The notes below the pieces were generated by a model that was given only the letters and a program-made list of their open reading frames with translations, was not told where the DNA came from and did not search any database. A program made the translations under genes and the position numbers. A stretch of 38,949 bases of DNA. It comes from Alphaproteobacteria bacterium MarineAlpha9_Bin3. GTDB taxonomy: Bacteria; Pseudomonadota; Alphaproteobacteria; TMED109. This document shows positions 1 to 7,702 of the stretch, piece by piece. The stretch spans positions 1 through 38,949 of the forward strand of contig PTKH01000015.1 in assembly GCA_002937655.1 (NCBI GenBank), written 5' to 3'. Within the stretch, counting starts at the first letter, position 1. Each line of letters opens with the position of its first letter.

Positions 1-1949
1 AGTGACTCAATAAGAGTGCTATCGTTAGAAATACATATTGATGCTTTAGCTTTCATTTCAGCAGTCCAATCAGTAAAAGTAAAAGCTTGGTCTGCTAAAA
101 GAGTACCTGTATGAACTTCTATTACTCTACCCTGAAAAACATTATCACCAAATTGTTTTAACATTTGTGATTGAGTGGCATGAACGACATCACGGAAATC
201 AAGATGTTCTGACATTTTTCCCTTAAAGGTAACTTTAACGGATTCCGGTATTGGCATAGTAACCTCACCTGTTGCAAGAGCTAATGCAACGGTTCCTGAA
301 TCGGCTCCGAAAGCTACTCCCTTAGACATACGAGTATGCGAGTCTCCTCCAATTATTATAGCCCAATCATCAACCGTAATATCATTTAAAACTTTATGAA
401 TTACATCTGTCATAGCATGATAAATGCCTTTAGGATCTCTTCCGGTGATTAAACCAAAATCATGCATAAATTTCATCAATTTTGGCGTATTTGTTTGAGC
501 TTTTGAGTCCCAAACAGATGCTGTGTGACATCCAGATTGATATGCTCCATCAACAGTTGGTGATATAGTTGTCGCTGCCATAGACTCAAGTTCTTGTGCA
601 GTCATTAATCCAGTAGTATCTTGAGAACCAACTATATTTACTTTTGCTCTAACATCTGAACCTGCATGAAGAGTAGAATTTGGTTCAACTCCTACAGCAT
701 TAGCATTAAATATTTTTTCAACGGCAGTAAGACCTTGCTCTTTGTGTGACACTTCTTTAGAAGGCGCATAAGCTGATTTTAAATTAATATTTAAAGTCTC
801 GCTTGCAAAACTTTGTAATTTTTTTCCAAATACTATTGCGTATGAGCCGCCTGCTTTCATAAATTCTTTTTTTTGCGGATTAAAAGATGATGATATATCA
901 ACAAGCTCTTCTTTACCGTTTTCATCATATAATTTTTTATTTTTGGTATTTATGTTAAGAATAGTTCCTGTTTCTACTGAATACTTTTGTTCGAGAACTG
1001 GGTTTCCATCATTATTAATAATAGGATTTCCGTCTGAATCTAATTTTTTTACCCAATTTTTTAAATCAATTCCTATCCCGCCCGTTACACCGACAGTGGT
1101 TAAAAAAATAGGAGAAATTCCATTAGTTCCAGCAACTATTGGAGCATTATTAACAAAAGGTATATAGGGACTTGTTTTTTTTCCAGTAAGAAGGGCTACA
1201 TTATTCACTCCAGACATTCTGGATGAGCCAACTCCCATAGTTCCTTTCTCTGCAATCAGCATAACACTTTTATCTGGATTTTCTTTTTGTAATTTTTTAA
1301 TTTCAGCTTGAGCCTTTTCTGTAATCATACATTTTCCGTGTAGCTCTCTATCTGATCTAGAATGTGCTTGATTTCCTGGAGATAATAGGTCTGTTGAAAT
1401 ATCACCTTCTCCTGCCACATAAGTAACTACTTTTATTTCTTCATTTATATCTGGTAAATTTGTATAAAATTCTGCCTTTGCATAGCTTTTAAGAATATCT
1501 AGAGCTATTAAATTACCATCATGATAGGCGTTTTTAAGACGGGTAGTATCAGCTTCGTATAGAAATACTTGTGTTTTTAGAATTTTTGCAGCATCTTTAG
1601 CAGTACTTTGATCATCACTTAAAGCTAGATCTAAAAGCACTTCTACAGATGGTCCACCCTTCATGTGGGATAAAAGCTCTAATGCAAATGACTTTGATAT
1701 TTCTTTGATTTTTATTTTGCCTGAAATTATTTTTTTTAAAAATTTTGACTTTTCTCGAGCTGCACTTGTTGTTCCTGGTAAAGTATTATATATGAAAAAA
1801 TTAAGAGAGTCTTTTCTATTAATGTTTGTTTCATCTTGTATATTTAATATAATTTCTTTTATAAGGTCACCATTATCAATAGGTTTAGGTTGTAAATCTT
1901 GTTTTTTTCTTTCATTGATTTCATTTAGATAGTCTCTATACAAATTCAT
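1..1949 (-). CDS. acnB: Aconitate hydratase B (partial, 3' end outside window)
   Basis: Reading the minus strand from an ATG at 1949 gives about 649 uninterrupted residues that run off the left edge. Aconitase B interconverts citrate and isocitrate in the TCA cycle, and in some bacteria also hydrates 2-methylaconitate. The N-terminal part is the HEAT-like AcnB domain (MNLYRDYLNEINERK). Further on come a swivel-type domain and the catalytic core with SGCHTASVW, GGDSHTRMSKG and ATGEVTMPIPESV, which are AcnB rather than AcnA hallmarks. AcnB is usually about 850-930 residues, so roughly the last quarter, including further iron-sulfur cysteines, is missing only because the window ends. AGGA lies 7 nt before the ATG. 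It appears monocistronic here, with a good promoter upstream. Family assignment is secure; substrate preference cannot be read from the sequence. Confidence 0.95.
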   Translation of the reverse strand, partial: MNLYRDYLNEINERKKQDLQPKPIDNGDLIKEIILNIQDETNINRKDSLNFFIYNTLPGTTSAAREKSKFLKKIISGKIKIKEISKSFALELLSHMKGGPSVEVLLDLALSDDQSTAKDAAKILKTQVFLYEADTTRLKNAYHDGNLIALDILKSYAKAEFYTNLPDINEEIKVVTYVAGEGDISTDLLSPGNQAHSRSDRELHGKCMITEKAQAEIKKLQKENPDKSVMLIAEKGTMGVGSSRMSGVNNVALLTGKKTSPYIPFVNNAPIVAGTNGISPIFLTTVGVTGGIGIDLKNWVKKLDSDGNPIINNDGNPVLEQKYSVETGTILNINTKNKKLYDENGKEELVDISSSFNPQKKEFMKAGGSYAIVFGKKLQSFASETLNINLKSAYAPSKEVSHKEQGLTAVEKIFNANAVGVEPNSTLHAGSDVRAKVNIVGSQDTTGLMTAQELESMAATTISPTVDGAYQSGCHTASVWDSKAQTNTPKLMKFMHDFGLITGRDPKGIYHAMTDVIHKVLNDITVDDWAIIIGGDSHTRMSKGVAFGADSGTVALALATGEVTMPIPESVKVTFKGKMSEHLDFRDVVHATQSQMLKQFGDNVFQGRVIEVHTGTLLADQAFTFTDWTAEMKAKASICISNDSTLIES

Positions 1950-1997
1950 GTTTGTATCCTAAAAATATTCAAATTTTAGCGAAAATATAATAACTTA

Positions 1998-2025
1998 TTT
2001 ATATCTTTATTACAATTTAAGTCAA
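1998..2025 (-). promoter_or_regulatory. Probable sigma70-type promoter of acnB
   Basis: On the minus strand TTGACT (2025-2020) is followed after 16 nt by TATAAA (2003-1998). Each hexamer is one mismatch from the consensus. The predicted transcript start lies around 1991, giving a leader of about 40 nt before the acnB ATG at 1949. Seen by eye only. Confidence 0.5.
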
Positions 2026-2074
2026 GGTGAAAGCAAGCATTACTGCCATATTTACAATATTAATAACATTTAAA

Positions 2075-2097
2075 ATAATAAAATTAAATTTTATTAT
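2075..2097 (-). terminator. AT-only hairpin after the Nudix gene
   Basis: A perfect 10-bp inverted repeat (2075-2084 and 2088-2097) with a 3-nt loop lies 8 nt past the minus-strand Nudix stop codon. On the minus strand it is followed by TTTTA. It could be a weak intrinsic terminator, but the stem holds no GC pair and AT-rich DNA makes such repeats by chance. Confidence 0.3.
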
Positions 2098-2105
2098 CTT
2101 TATAA

Positions 2106-2501
2106 TTAATCACCGTATTCGGTTATTATATCATCTATTAACGGTAGATCTGCTTCAAGCCAATTTAAAGATTTAAGATCATTTATTTTTAATAATTTAT
2201 AATCTGTATGTTCGTATAATTCTCCATTAAAATCTTTAGTTTTACAAACATAGCTATGCAGTTTTACTATAAAATCTGAATAACTATGAGTAATTGTCTT
2301 AAACTTTTTTTGAATGATAATATCTATACTTAGCTCTTCTTGAATTTCCCTAATTAAAGCATCAACATAAGACTCATTATCTTTTACTTTTCCGCCAGGA
2401 AATTCATATTTAAAAGAAACATAATCGTACTTACTATATCCTCTTTTTAGACATAATATTTTATCTTCAATAAAGATTATTGCTGCAACGACTTCTATCA
2501 C
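2106..2501 (-). CDS. Nudix hydrolase, MutT/NudG-like
   Basis: The 131-residue protein opens with MIEVVAAII, like small MutT/NudG enzymes, and carries a Nudix box at about residues 36-58: GGKVKDNE, seven residues, then REIQEEL. The REXXEE core that binds the metal is intact. The usual glycine near the end of the box is replaced by serine (EELSI). Members hydrolyse nucleoside diphosphates linked to another moiety; this subgroup typically cleans oxidised or modified (d)NTPs in the cytoplasm. The length is normal for the family. It stands alone between acnB and a divergent DUF2805 gene. The exact substrate (8-oxo-dGTP or a modified pyrimidine nucleotide) cannot be told from the sequence. Confidence 0.85.
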   Translation of the reverse strand: MIEVVAAIIFIEDKILCLKRGYSKYDYVSFKYEFPGGKVKDNESYVDALIREIQEELSIDIIIQKKFKTITHSYSDFIVKLHSYVCKTKDFNGELYEHTDYKLLKINDLKSLNWLEADLPLIDDIITEYGD

Positions 2502-2605
2502 ATTAAAACCTAATTAATTTTTTAATATATTAAACTAATAAAAAATAATGATCTATTTAAATTTTTCTTCACGTATTACAATATGATTTTGGATCTAGAT
2601 GTACA

Positions 2606-2803
2606 ATGAAAAATATAGATGAAATTATTGAAATGGCTTGGTGTGATAAAACTAGTTTTGATGACATTAAGTCTTTTTGTAATTTAAAAGAAAGCGATGT
2701 TATAAAAATCATGAGGGATAATTTAAAAGCTTCAAGTTTTAGAATGTGGAGAAAAAGGGTTAAAGGTAGAAAGAGTAAGCATAAAAATTATAAAAAATTA
2801 TAA
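2606..2803 (+). CDS. DUF2805 / TIGR03643 family mini-protein
   Basis: The 65 residues match what I know of the DUF2805 family: an N-terminal helix EIIEMAW, a middle segment with a helix-turn-helix-like pattern (TSFDDIKSFCNLKESDVI), then the conserved SSFRMWRKRVKGRKSKH and a lysine-rich tail. The function is unknown; the small basic character suggests nucleic-acid binding, which is inference. From memory, this family is often found in genomes that also have DUF2256 and a cryptochrome/photolyase-like gene. A DUF2256 gene is indeed at 18647, but no photolyase is in this window. An 8-codon frame (2583-2609) ends overlapping its ATG and might couple translation. No strong Shine-Dalgarno is visible. 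Confidence 0.85.
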   Translation: MKNIDEIIEMAWCDKTSFDDIKSFCNLKESDVIKIMRDNLKASSFRMWRKRVKGRKSKHKNYKKL

Positions 2804-2809
2804 CTATAA

Positions 2810-3139
2810 TTATTGTTTTATTTCTATATTAGAACATCCTTCTATACTTTTATTTCCGTTAGGCATAACGGTGTTACAAAAATTAGTTGACCTTATGAAA
2901 GCACTACTTAAATTTACATCTATTAAATTTGAATAAGATAAATCAGTTCCTATAAGTATTGAGCCTTTAAGTGATGACCCTTGCAAGTTTGAACCTTTAA
3001 AATTCCTACCACCAAGATCTGCATTTGATAAATCACATTTTATACAAATATTAGTATTTATAAGTTTTAACAGATCATTTTCATCGTATGCTTTTAATTC
3101 AAATGAAATTAAAAAAAAAATTAAATATTTTAACATCAT
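2810..3139 (-). CDS. Secreted pentapeptide-repeat protein
   Basis: The 109-residue protein begins with a short hydrophobic signal-like segment (MLKYLIFFLISFELKA), so export is likely. The centre has pentapeptide repeats of the A(D/N)LXX kind: CDLSNADLGGRNFKGSNL, then QGSSLKGSILIGTDLSYSNL and further irregular units, enough for about two turns of a right-handed quadrilateral beta helix. Cysteines at about residues 32, 35, 88 and 102 may form disulfides after export. Such proteins act as scaffolds or interaction surfaces; no enzymatic residue is evident. It converges on the DUF2805 gene, with only 6 nt between the stops. The precise role is unknown. Confidence 0.7.
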   Translation of the reverse strand: MMLKYLIFFLISFELKAYDENDLLKLINTNICIKCDLSNADLGGRNFKGSNLQGSSLKGSILIGTDLSYSNLIDVNLSSAFIRSTNFCNTVMPNGNKSIEGCSNIEIKQ

Positions 3140-3191
3140 ATATTATTCCATATTATAATATTATTACTCTTATATAGATATAGGTGAATAA

Positions 3192-4208
3192 ATGGATCAT
3201 TTAAAAAAAATTTGTGTTATCGGTGCTAGCGGTTTAGTAGGTTCGAGTATAGTCAGATGTGGGCTAGATAAGGGATATATTGTAAATGGTACTTTAAGAG
3301 ATGCAACAAATACAAATAAAACCAAATATTTATACAATTTAGTAAACGGTAATAAGTTACAACTTTACTCGGCCGATATGAAAAATGAAATGGATTTTTT
3401 AAAACCTTTTGAAGGAGTCGATGCCGTTTTTATAGCGTGTCTAATTCCTATATATAAGGGCCCAGATGGCACCCTAGCAAAAGAAATGTCTTATAAAAAA
3501 GGTTATAAAGAAATTATAAATCCAACAGTTGAAGGATGTTTAAATATTCTTACTACTGCTAAAAAAAAAGATATTAAAAACATAGTAATATGTTCTTCCA
3601 CTTCAAGTACTAATCCAATACCAAATGTAAAACTTAAAAATGAAGTTGATCATTGGTCAGATGAAAAAATTCAATGTAGACAAAAAAAATATACTTCTGC
3701 AACTAAGACTGTTATGGAAAAAATGGCTATAAAATTTTGTAAAGAAAATAACATAAGATTATCAATTATTTTACCCACAGGTCTTTATGGAGATGCAATT
3801 TTACCAGAGCATCTGAAACATAATCCTTTTGCTTGGTTAATAAAAGCAATAGATGGGGATTATCCTCGTCATTTAGTAACACCTAATGATTCTGCTTCAA
3901 TGATACATTTAAGAGATTTAGCAAATATGTTTTTGACTGTATACGAAAAACCAGATTGTAAGGGAAGATACTATGGTGTTTATGATAGTATTCATTGGCA
4001 AAATATATATGCAGAGTGTAAAAAACTTTTACCACAAATGAAAATGCCGGAACCTATTAAGGAGACTGCTGTTATACCTACAGGATTTGATTTTACGAGG
4101 CGTGATAGCTTAGGTATTAATATTAGAGATTTTAGTACAACATTAAAAGAAACTATAGATTGGATTAATTCAAAACCATTCGCTGATGAAAAAAAACAAA
4201 ATTTCTAA
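3192..4208 (+). CDS. NAD(P)-dependent epimerase/reductase (extended SDR, DFR-like)
   Basis: The 338-residue protein begins with a Rossmann fold: GASGLVGSSIV (about residues 11-21) fits the GxxGxxG dinucleotide motif of extended short-chain dehydrogenases, dihydroflavonol-reductase/cinnamoyl-CoA-reductase type. The strand VVICSSTSST carries the usual Ser/Thr region and TKTVMEKMA matches the helix with the catalytic lysine. The tyrosine is displaced: the sequence reads Y-T-S-A-T-K, five residues from Y to K instead of the canonical YxxxK. Either the register shifts locally or the family has diverged. The substrate is likely a carbonyl on a small molecule or nucleotide sugar; I cannot tell which. 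It is flanked by a divergent pentapeptide-repeat gene and a hairpin downstream. Confidence 0.8.
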   Translation: MDHLKKICVIGASGLVGSSIVRCGLDKGYIVNGTLRDATNTNKTKYLYNLVNGNKLQLYSADMKNEMDFLKPFEGVDAVFIACLIPIYKGPDGTLAKEMSYKKGYKEIINPTVEGCLNILTTAKKKDIKNIVICSSTSSTNPIPNVKLKNEVDHWSDEKIQCRQKKYTSATKTVMEKMAIKFCKENNIRLSIILPTGLYGDAILPEHLKHNPFAWLIKAIDGDYPRHLVTPNDSASMIHLRDLANMFLTVYEKPDCKGRYYGVYDSIHWQNIYAECKKLLPQMKMPEPIKETAVIPTGFDFTRRDSLGINIRDFSTTLKETIDWINSKPFADEKKQNF

Positions 4209-4270
4209 ATATTAGTGTGCAATGAAAGAAGCTTTTAAGAAATTAAATTTGGATGCTAGTTAAAATATTT

Positions 4271-4305
4271 TATCACTAATTTTATTTTTTTTATAAAAGG
4301 TGATA
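4271..4305. terminator. Two-part hairpin between SDR gene and inverse-autotransporter gene
   Basis: TATCAC (4271-4276) pairs with GTGATA (4300-4305), and inside it TTTTAT (4280-4285) pairs with ATAAAA (4293-4298) around a loop of seven T. It lies about 60 nt after the SDR stop and 20 nt before the Shine-Dalgarno of the next gene. It may end the SDR transcript or be an operator/leader structure for the following gene; the T-run lies in the loop, not after the stem. Confidence 0.35.
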
Positions 4306-4321
4306 TAATTAGAGCAAAAAA

Positions 4322-5221
4322 TTGGGGAGAAATAATATTAATTATTTTAAATCAATAATATCTATATTTTTTATAATATTTTTTTGTAAATTGGCTTTAA
4401 CTGAAGAATATATTAGTACAGCAAAGCAAATAATTGGTGAGTATTTAATTGGTGGTATTGAGAATAATACTCCTGATTTTATTAAAACTTTAGATATAGA
4501 ATATATTCATTCTGATGATTATGATTCCACTTTCTCTTTAAATGCAGTCTCTTCTATTTATGAAGGAGATACAGATGTATTTTTTAATCAAACTAGTGTC
4601 TATCAACATGACGGTAACACAACTTTGAATACAGGTTTAGCGTATAGAAATTTATTTAGTGATAAAAAAATTATATTTGGAGTCAATGCATTTTATGATC
4701 GAGAAATTAAAGTTACTCATCAAAGGGTAGGTTTAGGTGTAGAATTGTTAACTTCGGTTTTTGACTTGAGAAGTAATATTTATGAATCTTTTTCTAAGAC
4801 TAAACTAGTTGAGTCAAATAACACTGAAAAAGCATTAGATGGATGGGATTTGAGAGGCGATTATCATTTACCTTCTTCTATAGTAGATGATTACAGAGTA
4901 TCTTTATTTACATCTTATTATGATTGGTCTGAAAGTGGAGGAGATTTTTCTTCAGATGGTTATAAAATTGGATTTACAGGAAGACCGTACAAAAATTTAT
5001 TTTTAGAAGCCGCAATAGATGATGATGGTTCAAGCAATAAGGATTTTTACTTTTTACTGAACTATTCTTTAAAGTTGTATGAATCTAATAACGAATTAAC
5101 AGTAAATTCTGGTAACTTTGAATTACAAAATGTGGAACATAGAATGTATGAAAAAGTAATCAGAGAAAATAGAATTGTTAAAGTAGTAAAAGGCGCTGTT
5201 AAAGTTAAGAGGGGAAATTAG
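4322..5221 (+). CDS. Stand-alone inverse autotransporter (intimin/invasin-type) beta-barrel protein
   Basis: After a signal peptide (about residues 8-27) the protein matches the inverse-autotransporter beta domain. The diagnostic segments appear in order: FGVNAFYDREIKVTHQRVG (about 119-137), LGVEL, ALDGWDLRGDYHLPS (about 171-185), GYKIGFTGRPYKNLFLEAAID (about 213-233), and the closing EHRMYEKVIRENRIVKV that in intimins precedes the linker to the passenger. Here the protein ends about 15 residues later, so there is no Ig-like passenger. It should sit in the outer membrane. The stop codon touches the ATG of the next gene, implying translational coupling. The start is unclear: TTG 4322 overlaps the strong GGGGAGA (4324-4330), so that Shine-Dalgarno better serves an ATT at 4337 (6-nt spacing, 294 residues). 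There is no in-frame ATG nearby. Confidence 0.8.
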   Translation: MGRNNINYFKSIISIFFIIFFCKLALTEEYISTAKQIIGEYLIGGIENNTPDFIKTLDIEYIHSDDYDSTFSLNAVSSIYEGDTDVFFNQTSVYQHDGNTTLNTGLAYRNLFSDKKIIFGVNAFYDREIKVTHQRVGLGVELLTSVFDLRSNIYESFSKTKLVESNNTEKALDGWDLRGDYHLPSSIVDDYRVSLFTSYYDWSESGGDFSSDGYKIGFTGRPYKNLFLEAAIDDDGSSNKDFYFLLNYSLKLYESNNELTVNSGNFELQNVEHRMYEKVIRENRIVKVVKGAVKVKRGN

Positions 5222-5944
5222 ATGAATATAAAAAAATTATTTTATATTATAAGTATAATTTTTACATTTTTTATAATTCCTAAGATGGTTTTTTCTCAGA
5301 CATTTGATACACCAGAGGTATATATAGTTACCGTAAATAGTATGGATCTATGTGAAGATGCTGCCTGTGCAAAATATGTTCGATTAGGCGCAATTTCTAA
5401 GTCTTTTGATATAGCTTCAGCAGCAGCTGCAGGCGATGTGGGAACGTATGTTGAGGAAATTGCATTAGAAGTTGGTAAATCTTACACACATGCAAGATGG
5501 AATTTAAATAGAGCTATGACTGTTAAGGGAGGAGCTTCTGTTGGAGGAGGGGTTACATGCTCTACTGCGGCAAATGGAACAGCAGGAACTGAAACTGTCG
5601 CCGCTTATACGGCAGGTGACCAAACAGAAGCAAACTTAGCTCTTTTTATGGTTGATTTAGGAAAATTAGCAAATAGTGGAGGCCCAGTTGCTTCTGATTA
5701 TACCTCAAAAGGAGTCCAATTAGTTAGTAATGATTTTCCATCCGCAACTACTTTTGATTATATTAAAGAATTAACTTCTACTTATACAGTGACTGAAGAA
5801 GTTCCAGTTATATCAATGTCTTTCAATGTTACAGATAATTTAGGTATAGGTTATAATAATTCTGGTTCGGCTTCAAATGGGGTTCCGAATAATAACTGTT
5901 ATTATTGGGTTGAAGATCCTTCACCAATAATTTCTATTAAATAA
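5222..5944 (+). CDS. Secreted protein of unknown function, partner of the beta-barrel
   Basis: Not assigned to a named family. The 240-residue protein has a clear signal peptide with likely cleavage after VFS (about residue 25). The mature part is rich in Thr, Ser, Ala and Gly and in short beta-type stretches (EVYIVTVNSMDL, TYTVTEEVPVISMSFNV). Four cysteines, a close pair (44 and 49), one after a GGG run (about 115) and one near the C-terminus, suggest disulfides outside the cytoplasm. It has no membrane segment after the signal and no LPXTG, lipobox or autotransporter barrel of its own. Its ATG directly follows the stop of the inverse-autotransporter barrel gene, with AGGGGA just upstream, so the two are surely co-expressed. 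Inference: a surface or matrix protein that uses, or is displayed by, the barrel. Confidence 0.65.
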   Translation: MNIKKLFYIISIIFTFFIIPKMVFSQTFDTPEVYIVTVNSMDLCEDAACAKYVRLGAISKSFDIASAAAAGDVGTYVEEIALEVGKSYTHARWNLNRAMTVKGGASVGGGVTCSTAANGTAGTETVAAYTAGDQTEANLALFMVDLGKLANSGGPVASDYTSKGVQLVSNDFPSATTFDYIKELTSTYTVTEEVPVISMSFNVTDNLGIGYNNSGSASNGVPNNNCYYWVEDPSPIISIK

Positions 5945-6012
5945 TTTTAATTTTTAAATTATATGATAATTTATAATTTTTTATTAGTTACTAATTTATG
6001 GAGGTAGGTTTA

Positions 6013-6507
6013 TTGTTTACAAATATTAATAAAGTTTCTAATAGTTATGACCCTGATAAAGTACACTGGCGAAATTATAAAGACCCACATAATAAAGATT
6101 TCAAAATTGATTTTGATTATAGTCTTTTAGGTTTTGACATCCAAAATGGAAGGTTAGATATGCTTCTTAGATACCCGAAGGGAAAAAGCCATTGTAGAAG
6201 ACATCGTCATATAGCCTCTACACTTACTTTAGTTTTGCAAGGAGAGCAATTTCTAACAGAGATAAAAGAGGATGGATCCAAAAACTTAATACATAGGAAA
6301 CAAGGAGACTATGCTCTAGCAAAATCTGATGCTTCTCCTCATTTAGAACATGGCGGTGAAAAGGGTGGAACAGTATTTTTATCTATGCAGGCAAAAGATG
6401 GTATCTTATTTGAATATTTTGACGAGAATATGGACCATAGCTGGACAGTATCAGTCGAGGATTTTGTAAATAGCTGGAATGAGGGCTCAACTTATGGGTC
6501 TAAGTGA
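6013..6507 (+). CDS. Cupin-domain protein
   Basis: The protein (164 residues from the TTG at 6013) has a cupin beta-barrel pattern: PKGKSHCRRHRHIASTLTLV with clustered histidines for metal binding (GX5HXH-like motif 1), the turn LQGEQFL, then QGDYALAKSDASPHLEHGG as motif 2 with further histidines. ChrR/anti-sigma cupins and dioxygenase-like cupins look similar, so only the fold can be called. A strong GGAGG (6000-6004) sits 8 nt before TTG 6013; an in-frame ATG at 5998 overlaps that Shine-Dalgarno and is less likely. The SMP-30 gene follows after 13 nt, so both probably form one transcript, perhaps acting on a sugar acid or lactone. Confidence 0.75.
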   Translation: MFTNINKVSNSYDPDKVHWRNYKDPHNKDFKIDFDYSLLGFDIQNGRLDMLLRYPKGKSHCRRHRHIASTLTLVLQGEQFLTEIKEDGSKNLIHRKQGDYALAKSDASPHLEHGGEKGGTVFLSMQAKDGILFEYFDENMDHSWTVSVEDFVNSWNEGSTYGSK

Positions 6508-6520
6508 ATTTATTTAACTT

Positions 6521-7396
6521 ATGATTAATTATTCTATTGTTAGTAATGAGAGGTCTACTTTAGGAGAATCTCCCATATGGGATGAGAAATTAAAAAGAAT
6601 ATATTGGGTAGATATAGAAGGTAAACGTTTACATGCATGGTCTTATATAGAAAATAAAAACCTAAATTGGAATTTTGAGCATAGACTTTGTGCAATATCC
6701 TTAACGACTAATACTAATTTACTTTTATGTGCATTTGATACTTTTTTTGCTTATTTTGATTTAAGAAATCAGAATGTAAAAAAAATAAATAACCAGGTAT
6801 CTCTTCCACCAAGCGTGCGCTTTAACGATGGCAAAACAGATGGTTTTGGAAGATTTTGGTGTGGAACCATGAGTGAGTCTGACCCTTCGAGACCAGAGGG
6901 TGCAATATATATGTTGGATAAAAATTTAGAAATTCATGAAGTAATAAAAGGTATTCACATTAGTAATTCTATTACTTCATCTGTGGATAAAAAATATTTA
7001 TATTATGCTGATACATTTAAAAAAATTATTTATAAGTCAGAGCTATATGAAAATAAACCTTATGTTAAGAATTCATCAATATTTGTAGATAATACTGATT
7101 TAATAGGATTTCCTGATGGTTCTTCAGTTGATAGTAATAGTTCTTTATGGAATGCAGAGTGGAATGGAGGGAGAATAGTGCAATATAATCACCATGGAAG
7201 AATTTTAAACAGCATTAAAGTTCCTATGAAAAAACCTACTTGTGTTGCATTTGGAGGTCCAGATATGAATAAATTATTTATTACTTCTGCAAGAGAAAAA
7301 ACTGACGGTATAGATTATATTTCGGGAAAAACTATTTGTATAAATACCTCAGAAAAAGGAAATCTCTCAAATAGATTTTTTATTAAATTTAAATAA
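6521..7396 (+). CDS. SMP-30/gluconolactonase/LRE family lactonase
   Basis: A 291-residue six-bladed beta-propeller of the SMP-30/regucalcin family. The expected metal ligands are present: Glu16 in GESPIW, Asn149 in HISNSI and Asp199 in FPDGSSVD. RFNDGKTDGFGRFWCGTM (about 100-117) is the family signature containing the substrate-side Asn/Asp. Such enzymes hydrolyse sugar lactones (gluconolactone, arabinolactone, xylonolactone and others) in the cytoplasm with a divalent metal. There is no signal peptide. It follows the cupin gene closely and may work with it; the lactone substrate cannot be assigned. The length is typical. Confidence 0.88.
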   Translation: MINYSIVSNERSTLGESPIWDEKLKRIYWVDIEGKRLHAWSYIENKNLNWNFEHRLCAISLTTNTNLLLCAFDTFFAYFDLRNQNVKKINNQVSLPPSVRFNDGKTDGFGRFWCGTMSESDPSRPEGAIYMLDKNLEIHEVIKGIHISNSITSSVDKKYLYYADTFKKIIYKSELYENKPYVKNSSIFVDNTDLIGFPDGSSVDSNSSLWNAEWNGGRIVQYNHHGRILNSIKVPMKKPTCVAFGGPDMNKLFITSAREKTDGIDYISGKTICINTSEKGNLSNRFFIKFK

Positions 7397-7473
7397 ATAA
7401 TAAATTAATAATCTCGTATTTACTCAATAAATTCCATGTATGAGAGGTTATAATTGTTAAAGTTAATATAAAT

Positions 7474-7575
7474 ATGATTAAAAGTATCATTCCCGGTATA
7501 ATTAATGGTTTAATGATTATGTTTTTTTTCAATTTATTGCCTAATTATGAAAAATTAATAAGTATTATTTATTAG
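7474..7575 (+). CDS. Candidate small membrane peptide (33 codons)
   Basis: The stretch 7397-7702 contains no normal gene. This frame from ATG 7474 encodes MIKSIIPGIINGLMIMFFFN and a short tail, one hydrophobic segment with a positive start, as in bacterial single-span micro-proteins. GAGAGG (7442-7447) is followed 5 nt later by an in-frame ATT (7453), which would give 40 residues. Conservation is unknown, and chance frames of this size are common in AT-rich DNA. Confidence 0.25.
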   Translation: MIKSIIPGIINGLMIMFFFNLLPNYEKLISIIY

Positions 7576-7612
7576 CTATATATATGTTTAATATTTATCT
7601 TATGGAGATTAT

Positions 7613-7657
7613 ATGAAGAAAATAGTATATAAATTAGATCGTATTATACATTTTTAA
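7613..7657 (+). CDS. Candidate leader peptide (14 codons)
   Basis: ATG 7613 has a well-placed GGAG (7604-7607) and opens a 14-codon frame, MKKIVYKLDRIIHF, ending 45 nt before the CIA30-domain gene. It could be a leader peptide or the remnant of a gene. Only the ribosome-binding site supports it. Confidence 0.2.
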   Translation: MKKIVYKLDRIIHF

Positions 7658-7702
7658 CGTATTAAATAGTGTAATTTTTGTTCATAATTTTAGGATTCCA
7701 AA

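Noticed and set aside
943-1932. Open frames on the plus strand within acnB
   Set aside because: They are antisense to a well-supported acnB frame, have no homology-like motifs and lack ribosome-binding sites.
2583-2609. Eight-codon frame overlapping the DUF2805 start
   Set aside because: It could couple translation, but it has no convincing Shine-Dalgarno and such short frames arise easily by chance.
4221-4263. Short frame (about 13 codons) after the SDR gene
   Set aside because: No ribosome-binding site and too short to support; more likely untranslated spacer.
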